From Limnoperna fortunei (lineage: Eukaryota; Mollusca; Bivalvia; Mytilida; Modiolidae), in the NCBI GenBank assembly GCA_944474755.1, contig OX104115.1, positions 68,300,993-68,364,992 on the forward strand: DNA of 64,000 nt, in the 5' to 3' direction. Both the position numbers and the translations under genes were made by a program. A model generated the notes under the pieces. It did no database searches, was not told the DNA's origin, and was given only the letters and a program-made list of their open reading frames with translations. Below, piece by piece: positions 1-13,364 of the stretch (positions are counted from its first letter, which is position 1; each line of letters starts with the position of its first letter).

Positions 1-362
1 GGAAAATTTTTTCAAAGGCTTCTTCTCTAAAACTGGTTAACCAATGGAAACAAAACTTACTAGAAATATTGTTGGATGTTCTCTGTGAAGTTTATGTTTT
101 TTTATGCCAATAGGAAAATCAAAATGGCCACCACAGCATTACATAGATTACTTAGTTTAATATAGGACCCTATGGGCAAATTAAAAAAAAATCTTCTCTA
201 TAAAAACCGGTTAACCAATGGAAACAAAACTTTCTAGCAATATTGTTTGGATTGTCCTCTTTCAAGATTATTGAAAATTACAGGACTTCGTTTAACATTA
301 GGGAAATGCAACCATTATTGCCTATAAAATCAGGTGAGCGATACAGGCTCTTAAGAGCCTCT
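1..362 (-). mobile_element. Tandem-core element, family A, 5' part, antisense and cut by the window edge
   Basis: This stretch is a close reverse complement of 17262-17605. Both contain the same phrases (complement of ccatccaaacaatattgcta and ttccattggttaac). Its 5' end is the 16 bp palindrome AGGCTCTTAAGAGCCT at 345-360, next to the CTCACCTG motif (seen as CAGGTGAG at 331-338). The remainder lies left of the window. Confidence 0.75.
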
Positions 363-1339
363 GGTTAACTCGTTCTACGAGACTTATAAATAAAAGTAAA
401 GTTGTTTTTTTCTGATTGACAATACCCATGGACATCAAACAGATATTACAACTTAAAATAGTCAAACGTGTCTTACGACGTAAATAAGAAGTTCATATAT
501 TTTCTATTGTAATTTCTATAACTATCTTATGGCATCTTTACAAAAGCCAAGTGGTTTAAGAAAAGGGATACCAATTGTTCACCAAAAGATCGAATACCTA
601 CAAAACTGTTACGAAATTCAGATTGTTACACAGACACAAGATAAAAAAGAAGACAACACAGCAAGTCAACTGGGAAAATGGGTACAACCAGATGCTACGA
701 CAAGTAGGCAGTGCTTTCCGCTGATTAGACACCAGTCTAGTTACAGTGTCATGTCCAGGAAATAAGTAAATTCAAAGAGGAAAAGGTACATATGATTAAG
801 ATTTGATCGAAATTTTCTATAATCGATACTGTTGATCACTTAACTATTCAAACATGGGTTAGTTGTACCAAGGTTGATGTTATTACTTCAAAAGTGTTAT
901 GATCGTTATGGGAAATCAACCTCTCAAATATGATAGGATATTTTCACCGAGTCATACGTAGTTCTTTTCTATTCCTGGATCTGACGTTTTTCTAGACATG
1001 ACAATGAGTAACTCGACGGGTGTTTAACCAGAGGCAGGCACTGCTTACTCGTTCGTAGCACCTGAGTACACCCATGGTTTTTTTTAGTTCGGGTCACTCA
1101 CTTTCTGGTTTTGTGTTTTTGAGTTTTGTATGCGATGTATATGACTGTTTGTCTATGTCCGGATTTATTTAGTAATTGTCCCATGACTTCCAAATCTTGT
1201 TGGGGGGGTTTCCTTGTTATTGTTTTCCATTACCTAATTTGTGGTAACGCCAATGAACCTCTGAATTGATTATATCTACCTACACCTCGGTATATCAAAT
1301 ACTTGTTTTATTAGCTTACCGGTCTACAGTAGAGAAAAT
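363..1339. other. Unassigned intergenic DNA
   Basis: I see no recognisable gene, RNA or repeat here. A 78-codon open frame at 529-765 (+) has no familiar motif and a start context of no special quality; I treat it as chance. Confidence 0.5.
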
Positions 1340-4296
1340 CGAAATACCGATCAAAGTATACATTATGTTAAATAGTGGACATTTGCTATCAACAAATGGA
1401 AGGCTAAAGTCATCACTTATAGGTTTCATTGGATATTTTGATGTTTCTAAGAAGGTTACAGGTAAGAGACTTGATCGGTTAGGAAGTGACTGAATGGCTC
1501 AATTGGACAGATAAAATGTTAATATGATATTGTGATATTGTGTGATATTATCTGTATTATCTAGGATAACTTGGTGATGTCGCATAAACATTGATTTTAA
1601 ATTGTGTTTCATAGATTGCAAAAATATTTCCTAAATGTGTTTGTTATTTAAAACAAATAACAAGGTATCGTCTCTATGTAGCCTCAAAAGCAGTCATAAG
1701 AAGGATCATAAAGCCAGGTTTTAATGTGGTTTTAATCTGCATATGAGGGATGGTATTATGAATTTGTTTAAACATTTAACAGGAGATAAGACGAGGATGG
1801 GTAGGATTACAGGTAGATCTTGCTTTCTAGCTCTGTTGGTATGGATGTTTAATGCCTTAAGTTTATATTTTAATTTAAGAAAGTAAATAGTTTTAGCGAC
1901 ATCAGAGTCTTGAAGACAGCTGATGCTCTTTTCATCATAACCCTTCGTTATCAATTGATTGAATCTAATTTAAATTGAATGCCTCACGCACTTGACCTAT
2001 TACAACAATATGTCATAATCATGATTATGTTCATCCACTCTTGTTCTCCATTTTCAAACACATTTCTTTACCTTGTCGACCAAAAATTTGAATTTGTAAT
2101 TCCGTATAACTGTAATTGGTCCACGGTACATGTTTGTTGGTCCTTTTATAAATGTTAAGGATGCTGGGCATCGATATATGTGTCGCAATTTATTTGGTCT
2201 TAAAAATGCAAAACTGAGGTCCGTTTGTTACTTGACATTAAATGTGTGTTTTGTGCGTTGAGAAATTAATAAAACCTGATTAATATTTCCACTCTCCGGC
2301 ACAGAGAACATATCTGGTTCCCAGATATAACCTCTGCCACACGTCATCCTCCATTTTACATTGAAAAACTGCTTTTGTACGCGAAGCTTATCCGCCATGA
2401 GAGGCATCTCTCACAATGTCAACCAATGGTATGGCAGAGATCATTATGGTTGACGTAGGATACCCAGAATCCTTTGCGTGGAGATTGATATATTACTACC
2501 TCAGCCATAATAACTTTAATACTTGTGTAAACGTTAATATTATAATTATAATAAAGGTTTATTCAGTCTTCAAACGTTATGAAACTTCACGAAAAACCCG
2601 CAGTCAATTTTGTAATTTAAAGTCGGAGAAAAGTTAAAGTTTTCAATGTACACATAGAATGTAGTCAATTATAAGTAGAAACTTTTGCCATGAAAAAAGG
2701 AAGAACTTTTCAAAATTTCAATATTTAATCAATATTTAAAGGAAGATTGTCCATCATGAAGCGATGTATTGAAAGTTGTAAAAAATTTCCAACTCAGCAG
2801 TGTTGACAAAAAATCTGAAATTCAGGAGTTCCAAATTTTTTGGTAGTATGGTCTCAAACGATGTTTTATAATATGACGGATCTTAAATACTGTAAAATAC
2901 TGCCATTAGTATATGCATAGGATCGACTGCTCACTAATTAATACAGCCGCATCCTATGCAAAGTCCATGTTTTGCCAATGAAACCCCAAAATTTCATTAC
3001 ACTAAAAATGTAAAATATTAGGCGCACAATGACACTATGTGAAAAAAGTTGTGCCCAATTCCATTAAGGGGTGTACGAGTCTTAGAGGATAGGTTAAACT
3101 GACGGAACTAGGAACTGACAGACGGACACAATATTAATACACAGATTCTTAATCAAAGTAATTAAAAAAGATATATAAATATTACTAGAGGCTCCCAGGA
3201 GCCTGTAATCGCTCACCTGGAATCCAAATGACTTCAACTATATTAAAATTTTTGAAATTAACAGTTTCAGTCTAGTTGTTATAGCTTTTAAGTTACTGTG
3301 CAAACACTAAACATTTCTTCAAAAATTTGTGTTAAATACAATAACTCCTACAAGGTGCCATCAGACAATTTCTGAAAATTAAAAGGTTTTTAGGCATTGT
3401 CCTTTAGGGTACTTTAGAACTTTACAGTTTTACTCTACTAATAGGTGTGTTATAGACTAATTTATATTTCAAAAACTGTTCATTTGTCCAAATTCATAAT
3501 GAAAGGGCAATAACTCCTATAAAGAGTCATCTTGCAATTTTGGACTAAGCAATCATTTGTATGGCTTCAATTGCTGATTATTTGTGCAATTTACAGTTTT
3601 AATCTAGCTGCTATAGTTTTCAAGTTACAAGAAAAAAATAACAAATTTCATAACAAAATTGTCATTTAAGGGCAATAACCCCTATAAGGAGTCATCTGAC
3701 AATTTCAGACCAATTAAATTAATTGTAGGGCTTTTATTGCTGATCGTTTTTGCAATGTATTATTTCACTCTAGCTGTTATGGTTTTTAAGTTACAGGACA
3801 AAAACGGAAATTTTCATAAAAAATTGCAATTTAAGGGCAATAACTCCTATAAGGAGTCATCTGACAATTTCAGACTTATATAGTGATTTGTAGGGCTTGT
3901 ATTGCTGATCATTTTGCTATGAACAGTTTCACTCTAGCTGTTACAGTTTTTAAGTTACAGGACAAAAACGGAAAATTTCATAAAAAATATCATTTATGGG
4001 CAATAACTTATTAAAGGAGTTGTCTGACAATTTCAGACCAATCAAGTCAACTGTAGGGCCTTTATTGCTGATCATTTGTGCAATTTACAGTTTCAATCTA
4101 TCTGCTATAGCTTTCAAGTTACAGGACAAAAACGGTAAATTTCATAAAAAATTGCCATTTAAGGGCAATAACTCCTATAAGGAGTCATCTGACAATTTCA
4201 GACTAATACAGTGAATTGTAGGGCTTGTATTGTTGATCATTTTTGCTATTTACAGTTTTACTTTAGCTGTTATAGTTCAAAGTTACAGGACAAAAA
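1340..4296. repeat. Large tandem duplication, copy 1 (2,957 bp)
   Basis: Every landmark recurs 2,957-2,958 bp further right: for example aaataccgatcaaagtatac at 1342 and 4299, and the palindrome at 3189 and 6147. Copy 1 holds about 1.8 kb of non-repeat sequence and then the 5' part of a family B tandem-core element. Its right boundary falls inside that element's core array. Confidence 0.95.
3189..4296 (+). mobile_element. Tandem-core element, family B, 5' part in duplication copy 1
   Basis: It starts with a palindrome of arms AGGCTCC and GGAGCCT (loop CA) at 3189-3204, followed by CTCACCTG. The core units carry aagggcaataactcctataa about every 164-165 bp (3668, 3833, 3997, 4161). The 3' part is missing because the duplication junction interrupts the core. 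Short open frames in these units, giving similar GNNSYKESSDNF-like peptides, come from the repeat and are not genes. Confidence 0.8.
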
Positions 4297-7254
4297 CGAA
4301 ATACCGATCAAAGTATACATTATGTTAAATAGTGGACATTTGCTATCAACAAATGGAAGGCTAAAGTCATCACTTATAGGTTTCATTGGATATTTTGATG
4401 TTTCTAAGAAGGTTACAGGTAAGAGACTTGATCGGTTAGGAAGTGACTGAATGGCTCAATTGGACAGATAAAATGTTAATATGATATTGTGATATTGTGT
4501 GATATTATCTGTATTATCTAGGATAACTTGGTGATGTCGCATAAACATTGATTTTAAATTGTGTTTCATAGATTGCAAAAATATTTCCTAAATGTGTTTG
4601 TTATTTAAAACAAATAACAAGGTATCGTCTCTATGTAGCCTCAAAAGCAGTCATAAGAAGGATCATAAAGCCAGGTTTTAATGTGGTTTTAATCTGCATA
4701 TGAGGGATGGTATTATGAATTTGTTTAAACATTTAACAGGAGATAAGACGAGGATGGGTAGGATTACAGGTAGATCTTGCTTTCTAGCTCTGTTGGTATG
4801 GATGTTTAATGCCTTAAGTTTATATTTTAATTTAAGAAAGTAAATAGTTTTAGCGACATCAGAGTCTTGAAGACAGCTGATGCTCTTTTCATCATAACCC
4901 TTCGTTATCAATTGATTGAATCTAATTTAAATTGAATGCCTCACGCACTTGACCTATTACAACAATATGTCATAATCATGATTATGTTCATCCACTCTTG
5001 TTCTCCATTTTCAAACACATTTCTTTACCTTGTCGACCAAAAATTTGAATTTGTAATTCCGTATAACTGTAATTGGTCCACGGTACATGTTTGTTGGTCC
5101 TTTTATAAATGTTAAGGATGCTGGGCATCGATATATGTGTCGCAATTTATTTGGTCTTAAAAATGCAAAACTGAGGTCCGTTTGTTACTTGACATTAAAT
5201 GTGTGTTTTGTGCGTTGAGAAATTAATAAAACCTGATTAATATTTCCACTCTCCGGCACAGAGAACATATCTGGTTCCCAGATATAACCTCTGCCACACG
5301 TCATCCTCCATTTTACATTGAAAAACTGCTTTTGTACGCGAAGCTTATCCGCCATGAGAGGCATCTCTCACAATGTCAACCAATGGTATGGCAGAGATCA
5401 TTATGGTTGACGTAGGATACCCAGAATCCTTTGCGTGGAGATTGATATATTACTACCTCAGCCATAATAACTTTAATACTTGTGTAAACGTTAATATTAT
5501 AATTATAATAAAGGTTTATTCAGTCTTCAAACGTTATGAAACTTCACGAAAAACCCGCAGTCAATTTTGTAATTTAAAGTCGGAGAAAAGTTAAAGTTTT
5601 CAATGTACACATAGAATGTAGTCAATTATAAGTAGAAACTTTTGCCATGAAAAAAGGAAGAACTTTTCAAAATTTCAATATTTAATCAATATTTAAAGGA
5701 AGATTGTCCATCATGAAGCGATGTATTGAAAGTTGTAAAAAATTTCCAACTCAGCAGTGTTGACAAAAAATCTGAAATTCAGGAGTTCCAAATTTTTTGG
5801 TAGTATGGTCTCAAACGATGTTTTATAATATGACGGATCTTAAATACTGTAAAATACTGCCATTAGTATATGCATAGGATCGACTGCTCACTAATTAATA
5901 CAGCCGCATCCTATGCAAAGTCCATGTTTTGCCAATGAAACCCCAAAATTTCATTACACTAAAAATGTAAAATATTAGGCGCACAATGACACTATGTGAA
6001 AAAAAGTTGTGCCCAATTCCATTAAGGGGTGTACGAGTCTTAGAGGATAGGTTAAACTGACGGAACTAGGAACTGACAGACGGACACAATATTAATACAC
6101 AGATTCTTAATCAAAGTAATTAAAAAAGATATATAAATATTACTAGAGGCTCCCAGGAGCCTGTAATCGCTCACCTGGAATCCAAATGACTTCAACTATA
6201 TTAAAATTTTTGAAATTAACAGTTTCAGTCTAGTTGTTATAGCTTTTAAGTTACTGTGCAAACACTAAACATTTCTTCAAAAATTTGTGTTAAATACAAT
6301 AACTCCTATAAGGTGCCATCAGACAATTTCTGAAAATTAAAAGGTTTTTAGGCATTGTCCTTTAGGGTACTTTAGAACTTTACAGTTTTACTCTACTAAT
6401 AGGTGTGTTATAGACTAATTTATATTTCAAAAACTGTTCATTTGTCCAAATTCATAATGAAAGGGCAATAACTCCTATAAAGAGTCATCTTGCAATTTTG
6501 GACTAAGCAATCATTTGTATGGCTTCAATTGCTGATTATTTGTGCAATTTACAGTTTTAATCTAGCTGCTATAGTTTTCAAGTTACAAGAAAAAAATAAC
6601 AAATTTCATAACAAAATTGTCATTTAAGGGCAATAACCCCTATAAGGAGTCATCTGACAATTTCAGACCAATTAAATTAATTGTAGGGCTTTTATTGCTG
6701 ATCGTTTTTGCAATGTATTATTTCACTCTAGCTGTTATGGTTTTTAAGTTACAGGACAAAAACGGAAATTTTCATAAAAAATTGCAATTTAAGGGCAATA
6801 ACTCCTATAAGGAGTCATCTGACAATTTCAGACTTATATAGTGATTTGTAGGGCTTGTATTGCTGATCATTTTGCTATGAACAGTTTCACTCTAGCTGTT
6901 ACAGTTTTTAAGTTACAGGACAAAAACGGAACATTTCATAAAAAATATCATTTATGGGCAATAACTTATTAAAGGAGTTGTATGACAATTTCAGACCAAT
7001 CAAGTCAACTGTAGGGCCTTTATTGCTGATCATTTGTGCAATTTACAGTTTCAATCTATCTGCTATAGCTTTCAAGTTACAGGACAAAAACGGTAAATTT
7101 CATAAAAAATTGCCATTTAAGGGCAATAACTCCTATAAGGAGTCATCTGACAATTTCAGACTAATACAGTGAATTGTAGGGCTTGTATTGTTGATCATTT
7201 TTGCTATTTACAGTTTTACTTTAGCTGTTATAGTTCAAAGTTACAGGACAAAAA
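4297..7254. repeat. Large tandem duplication, copy 2 (about 2,958 bp)
   Basis: It matches copy 1 with only four differences that I noticed. There is one extra A in an A-run near 6004, and substitutions at about 6310 (C to T), 6932 (A to C) and 6981 (C to A). At its right end it runs on without a break into the rest of the family B element, so copy 2 is the one in original context on that side. Confidence 0.95.
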
Positions 7255-7846
7255 CGGAAAATTTCATAAATAATTACCATTTAAGGGCAATAACTCATAT
7301 AAGGAGTCATCTGACAATTTCAGACCAATCAAGTGAATTGTAGGGCTTTTACTTCTGATCATATTTGCCATTTACAGTTTCACTCTAGCTTGTATAGTTT
7401 TCAGGTTATATTGTAAATACCAAAAATTTTGTCAAAAATCGTCAATAAAGGGCAATAACTCCTACAAGAAGCCAATACACAACTTCACACTAATAGCAAC
7501 TATTGTAGACCTTAATGTGCTGATCAATTTGAAGTAACGGTTTTCTCTATAGCTATTATAATTTTTTAGATGATGATCAAAAACCTGTGTTGACCCCATG
7601 TTCTATTTTTAGTAACAGCGGCCATATTTGTCTGTTGATCAATACCCATGGTACAAACTTGAAACTAGGAACCCTAAGGATGATTGTGGCCAAGTTTGAA
7701 AAAAAATTGGCCCAGTGGTTTCAGAGCAGAAGATTTTTGAAAAAGTTTCCGACGGACGACAGACGACGGGCGACGGACGACAGACGACGGACGCCAAATG
7801 ATAGCAAAAGCTCACATGGAGCTTCGGTCCAGGTGAACTAATAATA
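6147..7846 (+). mobile_element. Tandem-core element, family B, complete copy
   Basis: The 5' palindrome is at 6147-6162. Core units lie about every 165 bp (6626, 6791, 6955, 7119, 7283, 7448). A conserved 3' domain follows (gcggccat...ggcccagtggtttcagagcagaagatttttga), then short GACGGACGACAGACGACGG-type simple repeats. The end is a hairpin-forming AGCTCACATGG...TCCAGGTGAaCT at about 7808-7840. I see no coding capacity, so it is non-autonomous. Confidence 0.75.
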
Positions 7847-7859
7847 AGTGTAAAGGAAC

Positions 7860-8900
7860 CGTACACGTTTTATCGTGTACACTGATGGACAAAAGTCACA
7901 GTTCAAATCGAAGATTCTCTAAAACTGAAACAAATGTTTCATAAATAGATACAAATGATATTTTTTATGTCATATACAAGGTTTGTCCATAACCTTTTGA
8001 TTTTGGCGCTAACCTTTGCCACTAGCAGGCGATAACTACAAAAAAATTTTATTCCCCAGGTACGGAAAAAATCACTAAAAATTGATGAAAAACAATGAAC
8101 AGACAGAAACAATATGTGAAAAAAAACAACAGGATTAAAACAGTGATATAGCAGGAGATAACTACAAAAAAAAAATCACATATGCATATAATTTGTGTTA
8201 TATTTAAGTTTCAAACGTTATTTCGATATTTAAAATGACGTTATATCGTTATATTGTTATAAACAATCCATTTTTAAGGTTTTATTAAGGTATGGTCTAA
8301 AACTGCATTATCTCTGAAAGATAAACCCCTCTGTCCCTATATTACACTTATTTTCCAGGATGTCATGTTCAGCAGCACGATGTATACACAAAAGTAATTG
8401 TTGCTTAACGTCATACGAAGTGTTTTAGCTATAAGTAGGACGAGATTAATCAGCTGTTGAACTGAATGCGTGGGAAAATAACGTGCTGGGGTTTGCTTTG
8501 TTTTATGACTGTGTCCCTTGCTACCGGCTTCCACCCCCATTTCAAATTTCCTCAAATTCTTCCAAGTTCTACTTCATGTTTGAAGATGGTTACCTATTTC
8601 TCAAAAATGTCACACCTTTTGGAATATTAGTTTCTTGCTGAGCGTGATGCAATAAATGAAATGCTTGGTAATTTATTGCAAAATGATACCACCGCCTGGT
8701 ATTAATACATTATTCCAAAGTATAATACTTCTCCAATTTTGCAAAATTTATGTTTTTATATTATATATTAAATTATATATATAAATAACTTTATAATTAA
8801 TTTTTTTAAAATCTTTGGACAGTTAGTATTGAAAGAATTCTGAGGGGAACCCCCCTCCCCCCGATTCTAGCGAAGTGTACTGTGGGCGATTTGTCGCAGA
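7860..8900. other. Unassigned AT-rich intergenic DNA
   Basis: I see no gene or clear repeat. The stretch contains an AT-only run around 8755-8810 and a C-rich patch near 8849-8862. Confidence 0.5.
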
Positions 8901-8904
8901 ACAA

Positions 8905-9990
8905 GCACACTTACGGTAAACTTTTAACAACTTTCATTTTGTATGAAAAAAATACGTTCTCTATCAATGAATTTGTTATAAAATTTCATAAAGCAATTTA
9001 GACCGGAGTACTGCATGATTTTTCCATCTGAAATTTCACTGTATGATAGTACACTCGAATTTCGGCGATGAAATTTTGTCCATTTAACGGACAGTAATTT
9101 TATTGAAACGTCCCATGAATGAAAATCGACTAAATTCGAGTGGGTAGCCATACGTAAAACCTCAACGAGCCACCGTTCCGGTCTACTTTTGACAACTTTC
9201 TCTTTTATGAATAAAATTAGGTTATATATCAATAAATTTGCTAAAAAAATTTACTAGAGGAATATATTAACAAATTTTTGACCGGAGTTTTGCTTGCTTT
9301 TACAAATTGAGCCCAAAGTTGAAATTTCACTGTACGTAAATCTCCAAGGAGCCACCCTTCCCGTCAACTTTTGACAACTTTCCCTTTCATGAAAAAAATT
9401 AAGCTATATATCACTGAATTTGCTTCAAAATTTACTAGAGGAATATATGAACCAATGTTAACCGGAGTTTTGTATGTTTTTATAAATTATGTCTAAAAGT
9501 GAAATATTACTATACATAATACTCAAACGGACCACCCTTCCGGTCAACGTTTGACAACTTTCCGATTTATGAATAAAATTAAGTTATATATCAATAGATT
9601 TGCTATAAAATTTACTAGTCATATATTAACCAATTTTGACCGGAGCTTTGCACGTTTTTTACAAATTTAGTCCATAGTTGAATTTTCACTCTACTTAAAC
9701 GGAGGACCCTTCCGGTTAACTTTTGACAACTTTGCACTTTATATATAAAATAGAAGTACATATCACTAAATTGGTAAAAAAAATTACTCGAGGAATATAT
9801 TAACTAATTTTGATCGGGTTTAATAAATTAAACACAATTTAATACCATGGTTGAAAAGATCGTGTTCAATTTTAGTGGATAAAAAAAACCTTCCGGTCAA
9901 GTTTTAAATAAGTTAAATCAAGATAATTGAAATCATTTTATATTCATTGCGTACAAAATTGTTATTATCTTTCAGAATCCATTCAAATTA
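8905..9990. repeat. Degenerate tandem array, about 180 bp unit
   Basis: The phrase gacaactttc, followed by atgaataaaattaggttata, ggaatatattaac and tgaccggagttttgc, recurs at about 9191, 9373, 9553 and 9725 (steps 182, 180, 172). A more diverged first unit lies near 8925. Units are perhaps 75-85 percent alike by eye. The open frame at 8924-9232 (-) lies in these units and is not supported as a gene. Confidence 0.8.
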
Positions 9991-10089
9991 CATTAATATG
10001 TTTATCCGTTCAAAAGTAATAGTAAAAAATATACCAAAAAACCCTTCCGGTTTTCCACCCTTCTCCAGATTAGGGACTCCCATTTTTAT

Positions 10090-10700
10090 TAACTTCTATT
10101 TAGGAGTCATCTGACAATTTCAGATCAATTAATTTAATTGTAGGGCTTGTATTGCTGACCATTTTTGCCATTTACAGTCTCACTCTAGCTGTTACAGTTT
10201 TAGACCACAATGAGCTGATCAATTTGAAGTAACGGTTTTCTCAGTATCTATTATCATTTTTGATAAATTGAGGAAAAACGTGCATGGGCACACATGTTCC
10301 ATTAGTAACAGTGGCTATCTTTGTCTTTGAAAAAAAAAATGGGCCGAGTGGTTCAAAAAGGAGAAGATTTCTGAAAATATAAATCTTCAAATACTGAATC
10401 CATGGGGGAATTAGGTAGTCTTCCAATAATAAATAAAAATTTGAATACTGGATTCATCTAACAAAAAAAAATAATGAATTAAATTTCTTACTTAGTGATG
10501 CTTTTCAACTGTCAAAAAACTTAGATGAAAATAATTTTTTTTATTATGTTATGAATAATTATTTTGTAATTTGATCTGCCAATATGGGTACCTTGATTGG
10601 TTGTTATGAATTTGAATTTGAAAAAGTTTACAACGGATGCCAAGTGATAGCAAAAGCTCTCATGTACCTTCGGTCCAGTTGAGCTAAAAAATGTGTTGAC
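10090..10700 (+). mobile_element. Tandem-core element fragment related to family B
   Basis: A core unit (ggagtcatctgacaatttca at about 10102, tgtagggcttgtattgctga at about 10140) is followed by the family 3' domain at 10200-10400. After an unrelated AT-rich stretch comes the 3' tail (gatagcaaaagctctcatgtaccttcggtccagttgagct) near 10647-10685. The 5' palindrome is absent and the middle is interrupted. Confidence 0.6.
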
Positions 10701-10839
10701 GGCAGAGGATTCTCGGTCTATCAATAACATCCAGCAAGTAATCTTTCTGCTATATTCAAGTCGTGAACAAGTCACCTAAAACAACAAATCAACAAAAACT
10801 AGACAAAGTTGATCTAGCGATCACTGATACCCCCCCCCC

Positions 10840-11545
10840 CCCCCGCTCTTGTAAAAATTTCTAACGTTTTTCGTGGACTGTGACCTTGAAATTTGACAGA
10901 TTTCCCCCAAAAGCGATAGGCTTCTTACCAACATTATATATAATATATCCAAAAGTTTCATTCAAATCAGATGCAAACTTTTTGAGTTATTGTCTGGAAA
11001 CAACTTTTTTGTAAAAATTTCTAACGTTTTTCGTGGACTGCGACCTTGAAATTTGACTGATTTCTCAACAAATTAAAAGGCTTTTTACCAACATGATATA
11101 TAACAAAATCCCAAAGTTTCATTAAAATCGGATGCAAACTTTTCGAGTATTTGTCCGAAAACAACGTTTGTGTTAAAATTCCTAATGTTTTTCATGGACT
11201 GCGACCTTGAAATTTGACGATTTCACCCAAAATCGATAGGCTTCTTACCAACCTGATATATAACAATATCCCAAAGTTTCATTCAAATCTGATGTAAACT
11301 TTTTAAAATTATTATCCGGAAACCAAGTTTTTGTTAAAATTCCTAACGTTTTTCATGGACTGCGACCTTGAAATTTGACGGATTTCCCCCCAAATCGATA
11401 GGCTTCTTACCAACCTGATATATAACAATATCCCAAAGTTTCATTCAAATCGGATGTAAACTTTTTGAATTATCATCCGGAAACCAAATGTGGACGGACG
11501 AACGGACGGACGGACATGAGGACCACTATATAGCCTCGACTCTGT
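10840..11545 (+). repeat. Tandem array, four units of 160-161 bp, with a GGACGGACG tail
   Basis: The phrase tggactg, followed by gaccttgaaatttgac, occurs at 10874, 11034, 11195 and 11356 (steps 160, 161, 161). Each unit contains cccaaagtttcattcaaatc and a phrase near gatgcaaactttttgag. The array ends in ggacggacgaacggacggacgg and a short AT-rich tail. This is the same design as the other tandem-core elements here, with a different unit. A C-run at about 10831-10843 precedes it. Confidence 0.85.
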
Positions 11546-11599
11546 TGAGCTGGGGTATAAAAAAGGGATGTTCAAAAGGTTACGGACTTTTGGGTAAGG

Positions 11600-11775
11600 G
11601 ATGTAAAATTTAGCCTTTTGTAGCGGCTGAAATGAGCCCATTATTTTTTCAAATTTACTGAAGAGCTGTTTTATGGTGCAATAAGTGTGGAACATGTTAT
11701 CCACTACTTGTGCAGCCAGGCTTTCTATATTCTAACCTGACAACCCCCAACAAGGCCCCCCTCCCTTGTATGAAG
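11600..11775 (+). repeat. Dispersed repeat, family F, copy 1
   Basis: It shares tttagccttttgtagcggct and caggctttctatattctaac with a second copy at 23315-23530 in the same orientation, both followed by a C-rich patch (cccccaacaagg / cccccaaacaagag). Class unknown. Confidence 0.55.
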
Positions 11776-11779
11776 CGGC

Positions 11780-13250
11780 ATATAAAAAAAAAAGAAAACA
11801 CGTCTGTCCACCTGGCACCAGTTCATGGAAAGCTGATGCCATATATACCAGTACCTAAGTAGTATATTAAATGTTGTTCAAATATCCATTCTAGCAAATG
11901 GAATGGACTGCCTTTTTAGTGAAATAGGATTTCTCTGTTTTGCCACTTCAAGGCACACAGAATAACTGTTACTTAATAACAAGAAATGCACAAAGATATC
12001 AAGTAGAATGTTTTTAATTGATGATGAATGATCATGATTTGCCAATAAAAATATCAATGTACTCAAATGACAGATCACATTCATGTACATGTACATGTCA
12101 AATTTCCTTACCACAATAAACAATATCTCTCAAGATAACAATATATAACATAAAAACAGTCAGTAACTGCCTTACTGGAACTAAAAACCAAAATAAATAA
12201 CAGCACTTTCACTTCTTGTTCTTTTTTGATGAACTTGATCTAACAAGGTGTTAAAGAAAATATGTAATATGGATACATTCTTCTAATAAATGTGATAAAT
12301 ATATATATATACATATTTATATTGTAATTTTCAGAAAATATCAATACTTCCTACAAGCTTAAGAAACAGGAAGTCTTTACTTTCTGTTTCTCTAGCAAGC
12401 ACAAATTAAATTAATATTCTTCCAAGGTACATCAATCATAAATGTCATGTGATGTCAAAAAGTAAAATGTAAAAAAACCAAAAGGTCAACAAAAATCTAA
12501 ATCCATAGGACTGTGACAAAATCCTGACTGAGACAAAGCCACAGGACAAACACACACCACAAGGATGCTTTTCTGTATTGTCTACCTCGAACAGAATTAA
12601 TTCAAATTGAAACTTAAAATCTAAACAACATCAGTAATTTGTATTTAGAAATTAACAAGTACAAAATTGATAAAAAAAAAACTATTCAGATATCTTTAAA
12701 ATAAGACAAGTCATTCAACAGGATGAAAATGTACCTGAATGACCTTGACCGCTGATCTTTTGATCTATGCATATATTGCTGATAAACAATAAGCATTTAT
12801 AATGAGCAACTTATCATACATAGCAAATAAAAAAAACATTAAAAAGGGGCTTTAACCATGACCTTTTAAAGCATAACCTTGTCCATGTGATAAAGTTGTG
12901 CATTTATAAGGCCAACATTTTTCCTATAATAAGTTATTGCCGATTTTTTACCATTTCAAAGATGGGATGAAAAGATAATGTTAAAATCTAGAACTTGACC
13001 TTGTGTCCATTTCGAGGTCAAGATCAATAATGGCCAATAGTGAAGACCCCATGTAAATAGCTGCTTAAGTTACTAAGAGATATAAATAAAAAAAATTATT
13101 TATTGAATAAATTCATCCAGGGAAGGTAACTCTTACAAAAGGTTAATTTACAAACAAGGGCAAGTTGCTATCGAATTGCCTAAGAGGTGTGAAAAAATTA
13201 AATGGAAAAAAAAATGTGTGATACATTTAGTTTTGGGACAAAAATATAAG
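11780..13250. other. Unassigned intergenic DNA
   Basis: I see no gene. An (AT)n run lies near 12298-12312. The open frame at 11878-12123 (-) shows no recognisable domain. Confidence 0.5.
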
Positions 13251-13364
13251 CATGTAATATTAGAACTGTTTTGACAGATATTTGGGAAGAGCTAAGCAAC
13301 TACATGAAAAAAATTCGTCAGAATGTGAAACTCTAGTAGAGAGCTTGATAAAATTTGCTTTCAA

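Noticed and set aside
1721..1954. 77-codon minus-strand open frame, repeated at 4678-4911
   Set aside because: It is present twice only because of the 2.96 kb duplication. I see no domain, good start context or splice partner.
3659..4214. Repeated peptides of the type FKGNNSYKESSDNFR (again at 6617-7172)
   Set aside because: They arise from the 164-165 bp core units of family B. Each is closed by stops within one unit and recurs in every copy, so this is a repeat and not a gene.
8924..9232. 102-codon minus-strand open frame
   Set aside because: It lies within degenerate units of about 180 bp; other units do not keep the frame.
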